The notes: a model not told the origin generated them from the sequence alone. DNA of 64,000 nucleotides from Cordia subcordata (GCA_028554755.1 JAPTOF010000019.1:7450001-7514000), one strand, 5' to 3'. Positions 34,501 through 47,800 are shown, counted from the first letter of the stretch. A program made the numbers and translations.

Positions 34501-37500
34501 TATGTAAGATGGTTTGACCAAACAAAAAACAACTCTACCCTAAAAAAGAAAAAAAAAGAAGAAAAGAACACTTTTTGACTTTAATCAAAAGTTTTTTTTA
34601 ATAATTTGACAGATATTTGCCAAGCATGTCAACAGCTTACAAGTATATTTTATCCAAATATGTTTCTGCTTATTTTTTCATAAGCATAAAAAAAATTACT
34701 TATAAACAATTTAAAGAAAGCAAAGCCAAACACCGTCTTAATTAGTAAAAAGCCTGATGAATGATTAAACTTTTCTTCCATTGTTTGTCTAAACTACGTA
34801 GTAGTGTATTATCTAAAAAAGGTAACAGGATGATATATGAGAATAATTTGGCTAATTCTATTGAGAAAAAATGGACTACCTTAAATGAACTAAAGTTATT
34901 GAAGTTATACCTTTCCTCTTCGTGTAATGAATCTACGAGCACAGTTGATGCAATCACATGGTAGCCAGGCCAAGTCACTGCCGGTGTCAAGTGCTACGAG
35001 AAATGATAGACTTGGTGTACCCACCGAAACATTTGCATAATGCAAACTGAAATTATGCACATACTATAATCAGTCCGGTGCCAGTGACTTTTGTGAAATG
35101 AATCGAATAAGTTGATTCCATGAAGTAATTTCTAGCCTAGTGCTTTTATCAGTAGTTTCAGGTACCAAATTATCGAAATCAGGTTTTGTGTTGAGATTAA
35201 TCTCAGTTCTCGTCTAAAATTTAACACGTTTATAAGTCGACTATTCTCGTTTTAGGTTTGCAGTAGAATAGGTTTAAATGAATTTTAAATGACTCAAGCG
35301 ATTAAGAATATCTTAAGTTATTTGTTCCATGCATTGTCATCCCTGAAACTGAAACAATTGATTCAATATATGGAGTAAGTCTCGCCTAGAATGTTTTCAA
35401 GAGTCAACAAATGAGAAACAAAGACAAACGGGTTTTTGAAATTTATTTATTTGGTTCAAAGACTTGGAGTATTAAAGCCTTGGCTTGTTAGATAATGCTT
35501 AGCTTATAAGTGTTGCATTTTTCATTCTATTAAATATGAATGTTAGATTATCGTTTGATTTACGCAAAAACTAAGCACACTTCAAATATTTAATGTTATT
35601 GGATAAGTTAGTCTTTTCCCGTTATCTTTTAATGTTATTGGATAAATTAAATAAGGAAATAAAGGTACTTGGATAGGAAAAATTAGTTATAAACTAGGAA
35701 ATATTTAAAAACTGATACCAAATATTCCAATTCCTCTAGGACTGTAAGTTCCGTCAAAGATGTGAATAAAACAGAAAAATTAAATTCTAATAAAATGTTA
35801 CAGTTCAAATTTTATTTAATTATGTACTTCAAATATTCTATTAAATCAGTGAGTTAAAGTCTATCTTCATGTCACCGCTATAATGTATTTGTACAAGTAT
35901 TGAACATGCATAGTTTCATACAATAATTGATATCTATTGTAGAGTCATTATATGTTTGACCTAATGTCCAGAAATGATCGCTCTAATGATCAAGAAAGTG
36001 AATAAAGATAAAGGACAAAAGAAAGTAGTAAGGAAAACAAAAGGAACATTATGGAGATATAATTCTTAATTCTCAAATAGTAATATTTTTTTTTTCCAAC
36101 AGATAAATTTGGTGATAAATAGATAGAGCGTGTATGAGATTCATCAATAAGCAAATAATTATACACACACATATATATATATATGTATGTATGTATGTAT
36201 GTATAAGTATATGTATATATGAGGATATATTTATGTGTATATATGCGTTTCCATATCCTTTATTTTAACAAGTTGACATATAATCTACTATATGCCTTGT
36301 ATGTCTGATTACAAGATTGATTCCCAAATGATTGTCATAGTCTCACATTATCACGTTAATAATAATTTATTAATAGATATTCCTTTTCTTCTCAATGTGG
36401 TGAAAATTGAGGTTGGCACGTCTAGATCCATTGCGTACCAACTTTTCGACGAAGGAGAATCGTGGTAGCACTCTCCGCGTAGCTGCATCTGGATGACCTT
36501 GTCTTCCAAGAACTAATTTTTATGTTTTCGTGTAATAATATTTTACATCATTTGTAATTCCTATATATGAAAATGATTTACGCATTAATTGTTAAGTCAC
36601 TCAATTATATATAATAAAGACTTTATCATGTAAAAGAATTACAAAAAAAAAAAAAAAACTATGATTAAGATTTAAGAGGGTGTTTGGCTTTGTTCTTTTT
36701 GACTACTTATAACAGTTTTCAGTGCTTAAGTAGGTAAAAAAAAAGTAAGAGATGCTATGTACTCCTTTTTTGCAAACTTACTTAAAAATAGATTTTATCA
36801 AACATCTTATTTTTCTTCTTCTACTTGCGTATAAGCAAAGCCAAGCACCTCTCAGCATAACCATTACGGGAACTCAAAATTTTAGCATACCAAACAGAGA
36901 TAACCAAGTTAAATAGTATTAAATGAAAGACAAAAGGGGATATTCCGTCTCCTAAGTTAATCACGATATAACGGATTTAAACAAATGCAGAACACATTAA
37001 GAGCCTGTTTGGCTATGCTTATTTGGGGCTTATAAGCTGCAAATGGTAACAAATATGAGGGTGTTTGGCTTTGCTTTAGGCACCTAAATAGGAAAAAAAA
37101 CATGTGAGAAAGTATTTTTTTCTATATGTTTATAAGCGTCCAAAATAAATAAAGCCAAACACCTTCTATGTAAGAGAATGCTTTTCTTTAAGTGCTTATA
37201 AGCGTCAATTTAAGCAGAGCCAAACAGGCCCTAACAATTTAACTGAGTCCAAAAAGATAAAAGAAAATAAAAAGGGCGAAAACACATACAAGGCAAGTTC
37301 ATCAATCCGAACAGTTTCGTCTCCGGCAGCAAAAGAAACGGTAGTGGAGTCAACTTTGCTAGCGAGCCGGCGACGATCATGGTGCACCATGACTTTGTAG
37401 AACTCAAACGTATCTTTCTCCGGCAAGCCATCAATCTTGAAACTCTTCTTCACAGTGTCAGAATATCTATGGTGTATATCAAACCCGAACGTGCCTATCG

Positions 37501-37594
37501 CTGCGCTGCTAATTTGTCCTCCCCAGACCAAAACAGCAGCTAAAATATGAAATATTCTTCTTCCATTATAGACAATTCTAAAGGACAAGGCCAT
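31584..37594 (-). CDS. Aspartyl protease family A1, gene B (ten exons)
   Basis: Paralogue of gene A and close sister of gene C. Exons on the - strand (approximate): 37594-37290, 35046-34911, 34242-34013, 33880-33656, 33558-33423, 33323-33250, 33075-32967, 32885-32822, 32066-31995, 31903-31584. They sum to 1671 nt, an open frame of 556 residues. The start MALSFRIVYNG leads into a signal peptide. FGFDIHHRYSDTV follows, then the first active site LDTGSDLAWLPCDC, flap YLDGSSSTG, and second active site IFDSGTSFTYL, with Ser in place of the Thr of gene A; DSG is known in working family members. The C-terminal tail has PPPPS/SPPPPS repeats and a hydrophobic end (VMVLVSVLSHCLIIL) suited to membrane attachment. 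Intron 1 is 2.2 kb and carries several MITEs. No lesion seen. Confidence 0.9.
33125..33235. repeat. MITE fragment in intron 6 of gene B
   Basis: Begins GTAAGAGGGTGTTTGGAAGTGCTTATT, like the starts of the intron 1 and 2 MITEs. The gene C intron at the same place lacks it, so it was inserted after B and C separated. Confidence 0.45.
34323..34738. mobile_element. Tourist-like MITE in intron 2 of gene B
   Basis: The left end GGGGGTGTTTGACTTGGC and the right end on the - strand AGACGGTGTTTGGCTTTGC are inverted repeats. TAA flanks both sides (34320-34322 and 34739-34741). 416 bp, no coding region. The matching intron of gene C lacks it. Confidence 0.75.
36165..36246. repeat. Compound microsatellite in intron 1 of gene B
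   Basis: Runs of CA, TA and TATG units in succession (ACACACACATATATATATATATATG then repeated TATG), followed by TATA-rich words to 36246. Confidence 0.9.
36675..36855. mobile_element. MITE in intron 1 of gene B
   Basis: GAGGGTGTTTGGCTTTGTTC on the left and, on the - strand, GAGAGGTGCTTGGCTTTGC on the right form inverted ends about 180 bp apart. The same family as the other gene B intron MITEs. Confidence 0.55.
37001..37231. mobile_element. Nested pair of Tourist-like MITEs in intron 1 of gene B
   Basis: The outer element has GAGCCTGTTTGGCTATGCTT on the left and GGGCCTGTTTGGCTCTGCTT on the right (- strand), flanked by TAA on both sides. Inside it, about 37058-37168, sits a second element with ends GAGGGTGTTTGGCTTTGC and, on the - strand, GAAGGTGTTTGGCTTTA, apparently flanked by TATG. 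Confidence 0.7.
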
Positions 37595-38754
37595 GGGAAG
37601 AATCTACTGGATCAAGAATGTTTATTTTCTTGTGTGTTTATAAGAATGAGATTATTATTTCATATGTATATACATACATATATATATATATATATACAAG
37701 ATTTATAAGTTTAAGCATTTTTGGAAAGTAAACAACATGGGAAATTTGGTAGAAGAATAGAAAAATAGGGTTTGACTCAAGCTGGAATATAGAGGAAGTG
37801 GAAGAGGAGTTGAATCCACGAAGGGTCATTATTGTGTCAGCGTCATGCAAAAGTTTCATACGAGAGACGTGAAGTATGAAAGGCAAAAATGGGTATATGA
37901 AGAGACCCTTCAATAGTAAGTAAACGATATGACTATATGGGGATTGAACTTCAGGATAATGGATTCATTAACTGCCTACTTGGCTGTGCTTATTTTGCAG
38001 TTTATAAGCTCTTAAAAAAATATCATCACATACTTGTTACTATTTGAAACTTATAAGTCCTAAATAAGCTTAGCCAAAAAAAACTGTAAATCTTTGGTGC
38101 ATGATTGGTCTCCAATGAGTGATGAAAGTTTCATTACTAATTACTCTAATTAGCAACGAACATTTCTTATCAATTAGAGATGGATTAGAGACAAGAACTA
38201 CTAAAATCTCTAATTAACTATAGGAACCTTATTTAGTGATAAGCAATTAGAGATAGATAGTTCTATTTCTAAATTAAATTAACAACACAAGGTATTCCAC
38301 ACCCGTGCCCTCTTTCCGTATGGTAAGCCACTCATGCAATTGTATGCAATTAAAAGGCTATCAGCATACGCTTTAATCTTGAATAGTGTATAACTATTAA
38401 ATTAATCGTCTCATTTTAAAACTAATTAATAGTAAACGAAGTAACCTAAAATTATCTTATGATTTATGATAATTGATTACTGAATGCGCAATAATTGTAA
38501 ATAATGTAACGTATAATGTGTCAGCCTTAAAAAAGATGGATCTAAGGTCTAACACTAATTAATAGCCCTAGTCATTCATGTGGAATCTTTGAAATTTCCG
38601 GCAACAACCTGAAGCAACAATTTAGATTCACGGAAGTTTGAAACTTGATGTATATGTAAGATAATGCTATTTTACCAATAAGAAAAATTCAAAAAAAGAT
38701 AGAGATATATAATAGAAATATCCGACGTTATGTTTGCCAACTAATTAAACGCAG

Positions 38755-39930
38755 ATATAGCCTATAAATCAATACGATTCGTACTGTCCTTATCAAAGAG
38801 TTGCAAAATTGAAATATCCAAGACCCATTGCTACAAGGTTAAGTGATCGTCTCTATTTGAATTGACTTTTTTTCATACAAAATATTTATTAAAAAATATA
38901 TATTTTTATAATCAACACTAGGATTAACTTTTAGAAAAAGTTAAAATTAAAAAAAAATCAATTTGAAAAAGTTAAAATAAAATAAAAAATCAAATTCAAC
39001 TTTCCATAAAAGTCAGAAATAAAACTTCTAAAAAAAAAATCCTTCTTTTTAAAGCTATGAAAAAGTGCTTGTAAAAAAATCACTATAAATGAACCCAAAT
39101 TTGCCAGTTCAATCATTCCAACCAGGATTTATTTATGAAAAGGGAAAAGACGGTATTAATTTAGGAATAAGTAACGAATTGTCAACTGCAGCTTTCAGGC
39201 CAAGGAAAACGTCAAGGTCAACGCCTACATGTTAAACTTCTTTCTTCTTTTTTTTTTTCGTGTGTGTATATATATATATATATCATTTTCCTTTTTTTAT
39301 TGTTTCTAATTTTTATCGTTGAAGAGTTAGTACCTTCATATTATTGCCTCTGGTTATATATTTGTTCATTGAACAGTCCAATTACTGCTTAATCGGTTGT
39401 GGAATTGTTGTCAACGTTACAATGACGTCCATTTCTGTTGCTAATTGGACTATCTTCTTCTATTTGCTTGAAAATTCTTCTAATTGACTGAATGCATCCG
39501 GTCACGACTTTAACTCGAATATAACTTTGAATGCCATCATAAAGTCGTGATTTTTCTTCTTTGGCCAACTGATATTGGTACAAACCAAATTTGATGGGAT
39601 TTTTTTTTCCTTCGAATTTGATCTAAGGACTTTTACTGTAATGACGTCTAACGGCCTTCTCGAAAACTTTAGGTACTTGCGTCTAATGAATTGGAGAAGG
39701 GGAAAGAAAAAACAATAGAGGTTAGCATTAATCAAGCAGTTTTAAAGTGCAGTGAAGAGTAAAAAGCAATCAAGAAAGGACCACACCTTACCCCAAATCG
39801 TGCAAAATTCTCATATATTTTCAACATACCATTGGAAACCTAGCTCTTTAGCGAGACCATCGGCTTGTTTTGAATGAAAGTTTACTGATAAAAGAAGTCC
39901 TTCCACGTTTTGTGTCCCGAATTGAATGCC
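38755..39930. repeat. Upstream tandem repeat r1 (gene B side)
   Basis: From about 38980 the copy matches r2 (39950-40932) in order: the CAGGATTTATT block, GTAACGAATTGTCAACTGCA, the TATA microsatellite, CAGTCCAATTACT, GTCAACG..ACAATGA, GCAATCAAGAAAGGACCACA and CTTCCACG. Its first part also matches 53063 and 55075 upstream of gene C. Function unknown. Confidence 0.8.
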
Positions 39931-39949
39931 ATAGTCGTTTTAATTATAA

Positions 39950-40932
39950 AAAAACAAGTTCAAACTCAACTTTTTATAGAAGTAAGAAATTTTAAATTCT
40001 AAAAAAAAAAAACCCTTCTTTTTAAAGTTGTAAAAAAAGGGCTTGTAAAAAATCAAAATAAATGAATCCAAATTTCCCAGTTTAATGATTCCAAACAGGA
40101 TTTATTAATGAAAAGGAAAAAGGCGGCATTTATTTAAGAATAAGTAACGAATTGTCAACTGCAGCTTTCATGCCAAGGAAAAGGTCAAGGTCAAGGTCAA
40201 TGCCGGTGGATGCCAACACGAGAAAGTTCTTTCTTTCTTTTTGCTTTTTCGTGTGTGTATATATATATATATCATTTTCCTTTTTAATTCTTTCTAATTT
40301 TCATCGTTGAAAAACTAGATGTACCTTCACACTATTGCCTCTGGTTATATATTTGTTAATTTTGTTCATTGAACAGTCCAATTACTACTTAATCGGTTGT
40401 GCAGATTGTGGTCAACGCTACAATGATGTCCATTTTCTGTTGCTAATTGGACTATCTTCTTCTATTTGCTTGAAAATTCTTCTAATTGATTGAATGCATT
40501 CGGTCACGACTTTAACTAGTATTTAACTTTTAATGCTGTCATAAAACCGTGATTTTTCTTCTTTAGCCAATTCATATTGGTACAAATCAAATTTGATGGG
40601 ATTCTTTTTTCGTCCTGAATTTAATCCAAGGACTTGTGCTGTAATGGCGATTGATGACTTTCACGAGATCTTTGGTTGCTTGCTTCAAATCGAATTGGAG
40701 AATGGGAGAGGAAAAATGATGGAGGTTAGCATCAGTTAAGCAGTTTTAAAGGGCAGTGAAGAGTAAAAGGCAATCAAGAAAGGACCACACCTCAAATTGT
40801 GCAAAAATTCTCTTATATTTTCGACATACGTTTGGAAACCTAGCTCTCAAGCTAGACTATTGGCCTGTTTTGAATGAAAATTTATTGGTAAAAGAAGTCC
40901 TTCCACGTGTTGTGTCCCGAACTGAATGCCAT
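39950..40932. repeat. Upstream tandem repeat r2 (gene B side)
   Basis: Second copy of r1, about 1 kb downstream in the same direction and less than 10-15% different by eye. It keeps the empty hAT target GTCAACGC then TACAATG near 40410. Confidence 0.8.
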
Positions 40933-41190
40933 GGTTGTTTCCTTGATGAATCACAACAATGTGTCATCGACTAAAGTTTAGTAGTTTAGAATGGGAGCTA
41001 AAATATTGTGTCTACTTTGTAGTTGTACCATAGTATTCTAGGCAATTGTTGATTGTCGTCTTCAAAATCGACTCACATGCGAAGGATGTTAGAATGTATA
41101 ACGCCTCGTACCCACAAGATTTATAAACTTAAAAGATTACCATTTAAAATATTCGGCTACTACTTCTGATAGCAATTGATTTTACAATGG
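40920..41190 (+). repeat. Inverted repeat arm, left of the gene C unit
   Basis: The reverse complement of this stretch aligns with 57283-57558 over about 270 bp (shared words TGTGGGTACGAGG, GTGAGTCGATTTTGAAGAC, TTTAGT.GATGACA). Confidence 0.85.
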
Positions 41191-41704
41191 ACTACTACAA
41201 AAAATACATGGTATATAGACGGAGGTTTTTAATTTCCTTTTTTCCTTTACATGCGGTGGTTCTCAAAACCACCAGCGGTAAAGCCGTCGGCAATAATAGA
41301 GCAGTTCTAAACCATCTATGTCAAATTAAATATTTAAATAGAACTATTATGAAATATTCACAACATTAACAAAATGCGAGACATTTTCCCTTGATCATCA
41401 AAAGATGCAATCTGCAATAATTGACAAAGAGAGCTAACAATATTTTTACAGCACATGGTGTAGATTTGCAACGGATTTCAGAACACACGACAAATAAACA
41501 TGCGATTCAAACCAAGGGAAAGCTAAACTGTTGCACAATGGTTAAGAAAGCATCAGGAAGAAAGAACGATCAGATAATGGCTCAGAAGGGAAACCAAGAC
41601 CATCACAAGTCTGCAGATAAAGGTATTTAACTGGACAGCGCTGCTTGTAAATGGAAAATCATCTGTCGCTCCTGGAGTATCTGTAGAAGGATCTCCCGTG
41701 AAGT

Positions 41705-41845
41705 TTCCCGGGCTGAAGAGTAGAGGTGGAGGAGAAGATGAAGGTAGAGATGGAGGTGGAGAAGAAGGTGAAGGTAGAGATGGAGGTGGAGGAGAAGATG
41801 GAGGTAGAGATGGAGGTGGAGGCATAGGTGATTCTTGCAATGGAG
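41705..41845 (-). repeat. Minisatellite in the proline-rich tail of gene C
   Basis: Tandem units of about 30 bp (AGATGGAGGTGGAG..GAAGGT type), four or so copies, coding PPPPSLPSSS-like repeats on the - strand. Gene B has fewer units at the same place. In gene C the repeats now lie after a stop codon. Confidence 0.8.
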
Positions 41846-41852
41846 GTGGAGG

Positions 41853-44800
41853 TTAAGTGTTTGATCCAGGGATGGAATTATCACCATCATAGCCTGAGAA
41901 CAACAAAATTTCTTGTCAATGCCGACAAATTTGTACTCTACACAAAACAATTAGAGAAAGAAGCAAAAGAAAGAGAAGAAAAGTGGTGTTCTTACATTCA
42001 GATTCTTTCCAACCCAAAATCATCCTCTCACGATCAAAGACTACACGATAGCCAGTCATGTAGTTTTCTGCATAATGATAGAAAAATTAGTGTTGTTCAA
42101 GCACAAAAATTTCCTATCCCATTATATCTGGGCTCGACGTGTTAGCAGAGGGTAAAAACTGCAGCAATTCTCATTAGGTTGTTCTTAAAAATATGACTCC
42201 AACTTAAAAATCTGAGATGGCATTGATGACCAAAACAATGAAATATCTCACGTCAAATTTCATCTGGAATGGACAACTTAATAGCGCGATAAAGAATGGC
42301 AATTCGTATTCCGATTATTAAAAAAAGAGACTGCAACTTCAAAAGATCAGATGGCAATGGAAATTGAAGTGATCAAACAACCATCTGCATGAAAAATAGT
42401 TGCAATATAAGCAAAACAGTTCACTGTAAAGATACTTACGCCCAATGATGCTGATATTCACACTTTTGGCAATAGTCAGACAGTATATATATCCATCCCC
42501 CTCCTGAAGAGCATGAGAAAACATAAGAATGTAATGTTCAAGGGGAAAGCTTTAATATATTAAAGAAATCATCATGATTATTACTCAACCTCATTGCTAA
42601 AAATTTCAACAGGAGTGATAATATTGAAACGCTTTCCACCTTTCATGGTGAAACTCAAACTTGGAACATTAGGAGTCTCAGGTCCAGATGAAGTTGCCCT
42701 GGCGCAGAGAAAGGAGAATTGTTGGCTAAAAGTTTTCCCACAGTGAAAGTAATAAGAGAGAAAATTTGTCCTCGATTAACCTTAAGTTGTAGCAGTACTC
42801 GAACAAATCGACCACATTGTTGTTATAACGCGAATCTTGCACTTGAGAATCAAACTACAACCGAGAGAAAGAAAAGGGGGAAAAAAATTCAAACATCTGA
42901 GGTTCTTGAGAATAAATATAAAAAATCTTCCGTGTAGGAAATTCATTCAACTCACACTGGAAGTAATGGTTGTATAAGCTGGATCTTCCAAGTATGTAAA
43001 GGAAGTGCCAGAATCGAAAATCGCATGAAACAAAAGATTAGTTGCGCTGCCTCCAACAAATACTTGTGCCATGGTGACAGTGTAGGTTGGGCTGGCATGA
43101 AATTCCAAGAAACAGAAACAGATATTCAACTGTGTGTTTCAGTATCAGCCAAAAAGGCTGCTGATAATGCTGTTGCCATTAGGAAAAAAGTTATTGCTTA
43201 CAATAATTCGTGAACAGAGAATGGCGTTTCTCTTTGGTCTGTGCTACCTTTGTCTCCAAAAATAATTCTTCCGAACCCATCAGGCCCGAAACACATGGAG
43301 AAAGAATTTGCAACCAGACCTTTGCCAGCTAGAATACTTGGTACAGATAGATTATCCGTTCCCAGGCCAAATAGACCATTTATACCGCTATTGGTTAGAA
43401 GAACACCAGTTTGATACATCCCACATCTGAAATGAAACAAATATTATGACATTATGTTTTACAAAATCAATATAAAGACACATGAATTGCCTAAACAGTG
43501 ATCACTCAAGGATTAGATAAGTTAGAAATCCAGGGAAGTATCTGATTCCATACTTATGACTATTCACTTTCCCTCCAATTTTGAAATATTTGCTCATGAT
43601 TAACGAGGCAAAAGAAACTAATTTGGACATTCATATTAATCAGTGCAAAATCTAAGCTCGCGTTTGGTTTAGAAAATATTTTTTATTTTCTATTTTCTGG
43701 AAACAACTTCGATTTTTAGTTTTGTAAAATTTTAAAAAATGTATTTGGTCGAGAAAAGTGAAAATTGTTTTTGAACAAATTAAGACTTGAACGTTTGTTT
43801 TTGTCTATTATGTCTTCATATGCACATATTACACATATACACTACATACATATATTACATACATTACATATACTACACACAGTATGCACACTGCACAGAT
43901 GACACGCACTACAAATGACACACATTGCATATATTCCACACATTATTACATACTACGCATATTACAAACACTACATACACTATGAGCATTACACACATTC
44001 CACACACTATACACATTACACATATATTATACACACTACCCACATTACAATACACACTAATACGTTATACACATTTAGTGTAGTATGTGTAATATATGCA
44101 GTGTGTATAATATATGTGTAATATGCATTGTGATGGAATGTGTGTAATATGTATAATGTGTGTAATATGTACAATGTTTAGTGTATGTAATGCGTGTAAT
44201 TTGTGTAGTGTGTGTAATGTATGTAGTGTCTATACCATGAGTACTGTGTGTAATGTGCATGCTGTGTAATATATAGTGTCTATAGTATATGTAATGTGTA
44301 TAATGTGTAGTGTCTATAGTATGAATAGGGTGTATACTAGAATAATGTATTGTATGTGTAGTGCATAGTGTGTATAATGTATGTAATAAGTATAATGTGT
44401 AACACTACTGCACTTTTACTTTATGCAACACTTGAAAACTATTTCAACAAGATTAAAAACTATTGTAAATGATTTTATATGACAATTTTGTTGCGGTTGA
44501 ATTTGCTCTTGTTGCCTATTCTCTACTACAATGGTCTTTATAAATAAATTGCAATAGTAAAAAAACATTGTAATTGACATTTTTAGCAATAGTTTTATCT
44601 CATGATTTGCAAGTTAGTTATCGTTTAAAAAAATATTTTTCTGCTGAAGAGTGGGACTCAAACCTATGACCTTTTGATATTTAATTGTTATATTATGTTA
44701 ATGTAACCATCTCATCTAAAAGTTTATACTAATAGACAAAAGTATTGATTTTTAGATAATGGTTAGAAAACTCCTACAAAGAAGTTAAGTACTGCAATAA

Positions 44801-47800
44801 TTTTTTAAAAGCGTTGCAAAATTATTAGTTTTAGATAATAGTTTCATAAAACCATTGCAAACATTATTGATTTTTGTGCAATGGTTACAAAACTATTGCA
44901 AAAAGTTAGCTATTGCAACAAGTTTATAAAGGCATTGCAAAAGTATTGGTTTTTAGACAATAATAACAAAGTATTGCAAAAAAGTTAATTACTATAATGG
45001 TTTTATAAAAGCAATGCAAAATGTTTTAGTTTTTAGGGAATGATAACAAAGATATTCCAAAAACTAACTACTCCAATAGTTTTTCGCAAGTTCAGTTAAA
45101 GTGTTTCAATAAAGTAAAAATGTGGTAGTTTTTGAAATGTGTGCAGTGTGTGTAATATGTGATCATATTTAATGTGTATAATTTGAGTAATGTGTGTAGT
45201 ATATGTAATGTTTGCAGTGCAATAATGTGTGAGAGAGAAAGTTTTTAATAGTATATGTGAGACTAAGAGTGTCTGCAACAGAATGTTTATGAAAATATGT
45301 GTGAGAGATAGATTGTTGGTGTATGTCTATATTCTTTGAAAAATATTATTTGGAAAATAGGTAAAAATATCTTTTTGGTATTTTCTAGTTTGATATAAGG
45401 TATGTTCATTGAAAAATATTATTTGGACAATCGGGAAAAATATCTTTTTGGTATTTTCTAGTTTGGTGCAAGGGGAAAAAGCACAAAACTCTCTATTGTT
45501 TATAGAAAATGTCAATTTAGTTCTTATTATTTCAAAAACTAACTCATCCAGTCCTCAATATTTGCTAAAAAGTTCAATTTGATCCCTATTATCTAAAAAA
45601 TAACCCATTTAATCCTTAATATTTGCAAAAAAGGTCAATTTTCATCTCCATTTTTTAGTAACGTGACTATTACATTACCATTTTTAAAGATAAAATGGGG
45701 ATTGCTTAGATCACTTTTTACAAATATTAGGGAGCAAATTGGTCATTTTCAAAACAATAAGGACTAATGTAACACTTTTTGTATACATTATGGACCTAAT
45801 AGGTTATCTTTTAAACAATAGCGATTAAACTAATACTTTCTGTAAAGAGATTTTTTCACTTAATCCCATATAGGACTAATGACAATTTATCCCTTAATGT
45901 ATGTTAATAGCCACTTAACTCTATTGATTAATGGTCAAACTTATTAAAATTAACTTTGTCACTTATTTTTCAAATTTTCCCTTAATATTTTACAGTGATA
46001 GAATAGATGTTTATTTGTCAAATCATATAACATTTTTCAAACCTAAAAACAATATGAATTTAAACTCTATTTGCTACTGAATAATTCCTCTACTCTATGC
46101 TACTACAGCAGAGTTTCTCATATCTTGATTGATAAATGTGTTTAAACCTTTTTACAAAATATTGAAACTCAAAATTTAGGACTTTTATATGTATACTGAT
46201 ATTGATATATGTATATATCGAAGACCTGAGTCTCTGTGTATGTATATATATTCTACATCACTTAGCTTTTTTCTGTTAGATTGCTAGCTTAATCTTTTTT
46301 TCTTTTATTTTTAAACTCCACCTTTCTTTTAATAAATTAGCATCAACATATATACGTTCTCTAGCTAGCTAGCCATATGAGTGTATATATACGTACCAAC
46401 GGATGTCGGGTTCCATTTCATCACATATATCACAATACAGTTTAATTAATATCTTTTTGAGTTTGAAAAATGATATATGCATGTCTTGGCTAATAAAAAT
46501 CTATTTTATCAGTATAAAATAAGGTAAATTTGAAAAATAAATAATAAAATTAATTTTAATAAGTTTGACTATTAGTCAATTAAATCAAGTGGCAATTAAT
46601 ATACTTTAGGGGTGAACTATTACTAGCCCTATACATGGAAAGAGTTTAGTGGAAAAATTCCTGTAGAAAAATTACTGTAAATAATATAGTCTATTCGTGG
46701 AATTTGCCTTCTGCTGTAAAATTTTTTTAGTTTTTTAAAAAATAAAAATGAAAATAAGCTAACCAAATGAATTTGCTTTGATAATTTTCATTTTATATGA
46801 AAACCAAAACAGTAAATAGACAAATCAAATGCACGCTAAATTTCCAGTACCGATATGGAATTAAAACTCACCCTAATGTGATTGATGCATCAACAGCCTT
46901 TCGTTGATCGTCATCTGTAACTAAGTGCAGAACATCTTCTACCATCATTCCGGTAGAAGATGAGCCATCACCGTATTTGATCTGATAATAACAATCGTTA
47001 GTTCCCGTCACGCACCGGCCTGTTACACACTTGGTACTCGTACAGGGAATAATCTTACTGGTTGTTGATGAAGTAGGGTTGTATATGTTGAAATCCAGTC
47101 GCTGTTCAAACAACAAGACAAGTGGAAAAAGGATTTTCATTTTAACTACTGAAATCAACTGCAGATTTATGCAAAGCTTAATAACATCCCTGGAGAATGA
47201 TTAAACTTTTTCTCCATTATTTGTCTATACCTATGAAGCATAGACTCGATACCCAGACACATGAAATGACACGAGAACGCTTTGTAGTCTTTACCACGTA
47301 GTAACGTATTATCTACGAAGAGTAACAAGATTATGTAGAATAATAATTTGACTATTCTAATGAGAATAATCGACCACCATGAATGGAAGTTCTTATACCT
47401 TTCCTTTCCTTGTAATGAATCTACGAGCACAGTTGCCGCAATAACATGGTAGCCAGGCCAAGTCACTGCCGGTGTCAAGCGCTACGAGAAATGGCAAACT
47501 TGGGGTACCCACCGAAACATTTGCAAAATGCAAACTGAAATTGCGCACATACTTATAATCAGTCCAGTGTCAGTCATGCACTTTTGTGAAATGAATCGTA
47601 GCACGGTTGACTCCATGGAGTCATTTCAAACCTAGATGTCTTAAAGAGTCGAAAGTAGTTGTTTTGGGTACCCAATTTTGGGTTTGGAGACATGTAACGG
47701 GTCAATCTCAGTTCGAGTCTAAAATTTAAAGGGTTGAGGTTTAAAAAAGGGACAGGTTTAAAAGTATTAGGGATAACTCAAGTAGTTTAGATTATTTCTT

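Larger units (their letters stand above)
37600..41552. other. Upstream region of gene B and spacer to gene C
   Basis: No further gene. 37600-38500 is the gene B promoter region and aligns by eye with 52130-52850 upstream of gene C. 38755-40932 is a tandem duplication. 40920-41190 is one arm of an inverted repeat. 41190-41300 has CACTA-like words (CTACTACAAAAAATACATGG then GACGGAGG and CCGTCGGCAATAATAG). TA microsatellites lie at about 37678-37696, 39268-39282 and 40259-40272. Confidence 0.5.
43657..46843. mobile_element. Possible composite TIR element in intron 3 of gene C
   Basis: GCTCGCGTTTGGTTTAG on the left and, on the - strand, GCGTGCATTTGATTTGT on the right, each flanked by TAA, bound about 3.2 kb. 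The inside contains a microsatellite hairpin, a CACTA-like insertion and a palindromic MITE. The match is imperfect (8 of 12 for the first bases), so the outer limits are tentative. Confidence 0.4.

Noticed and set aside
43915..44260. Open frames with repeated Thr-His-Tyr on both strands
   Set aside because: They reflect the periodic ACACATTACA microsatellite; both strands are open for the same reason.
43810..44400. CRISPR-like array
   Set aside because: Repeats are irregular microsatellite words without spacers, in a plant genome.
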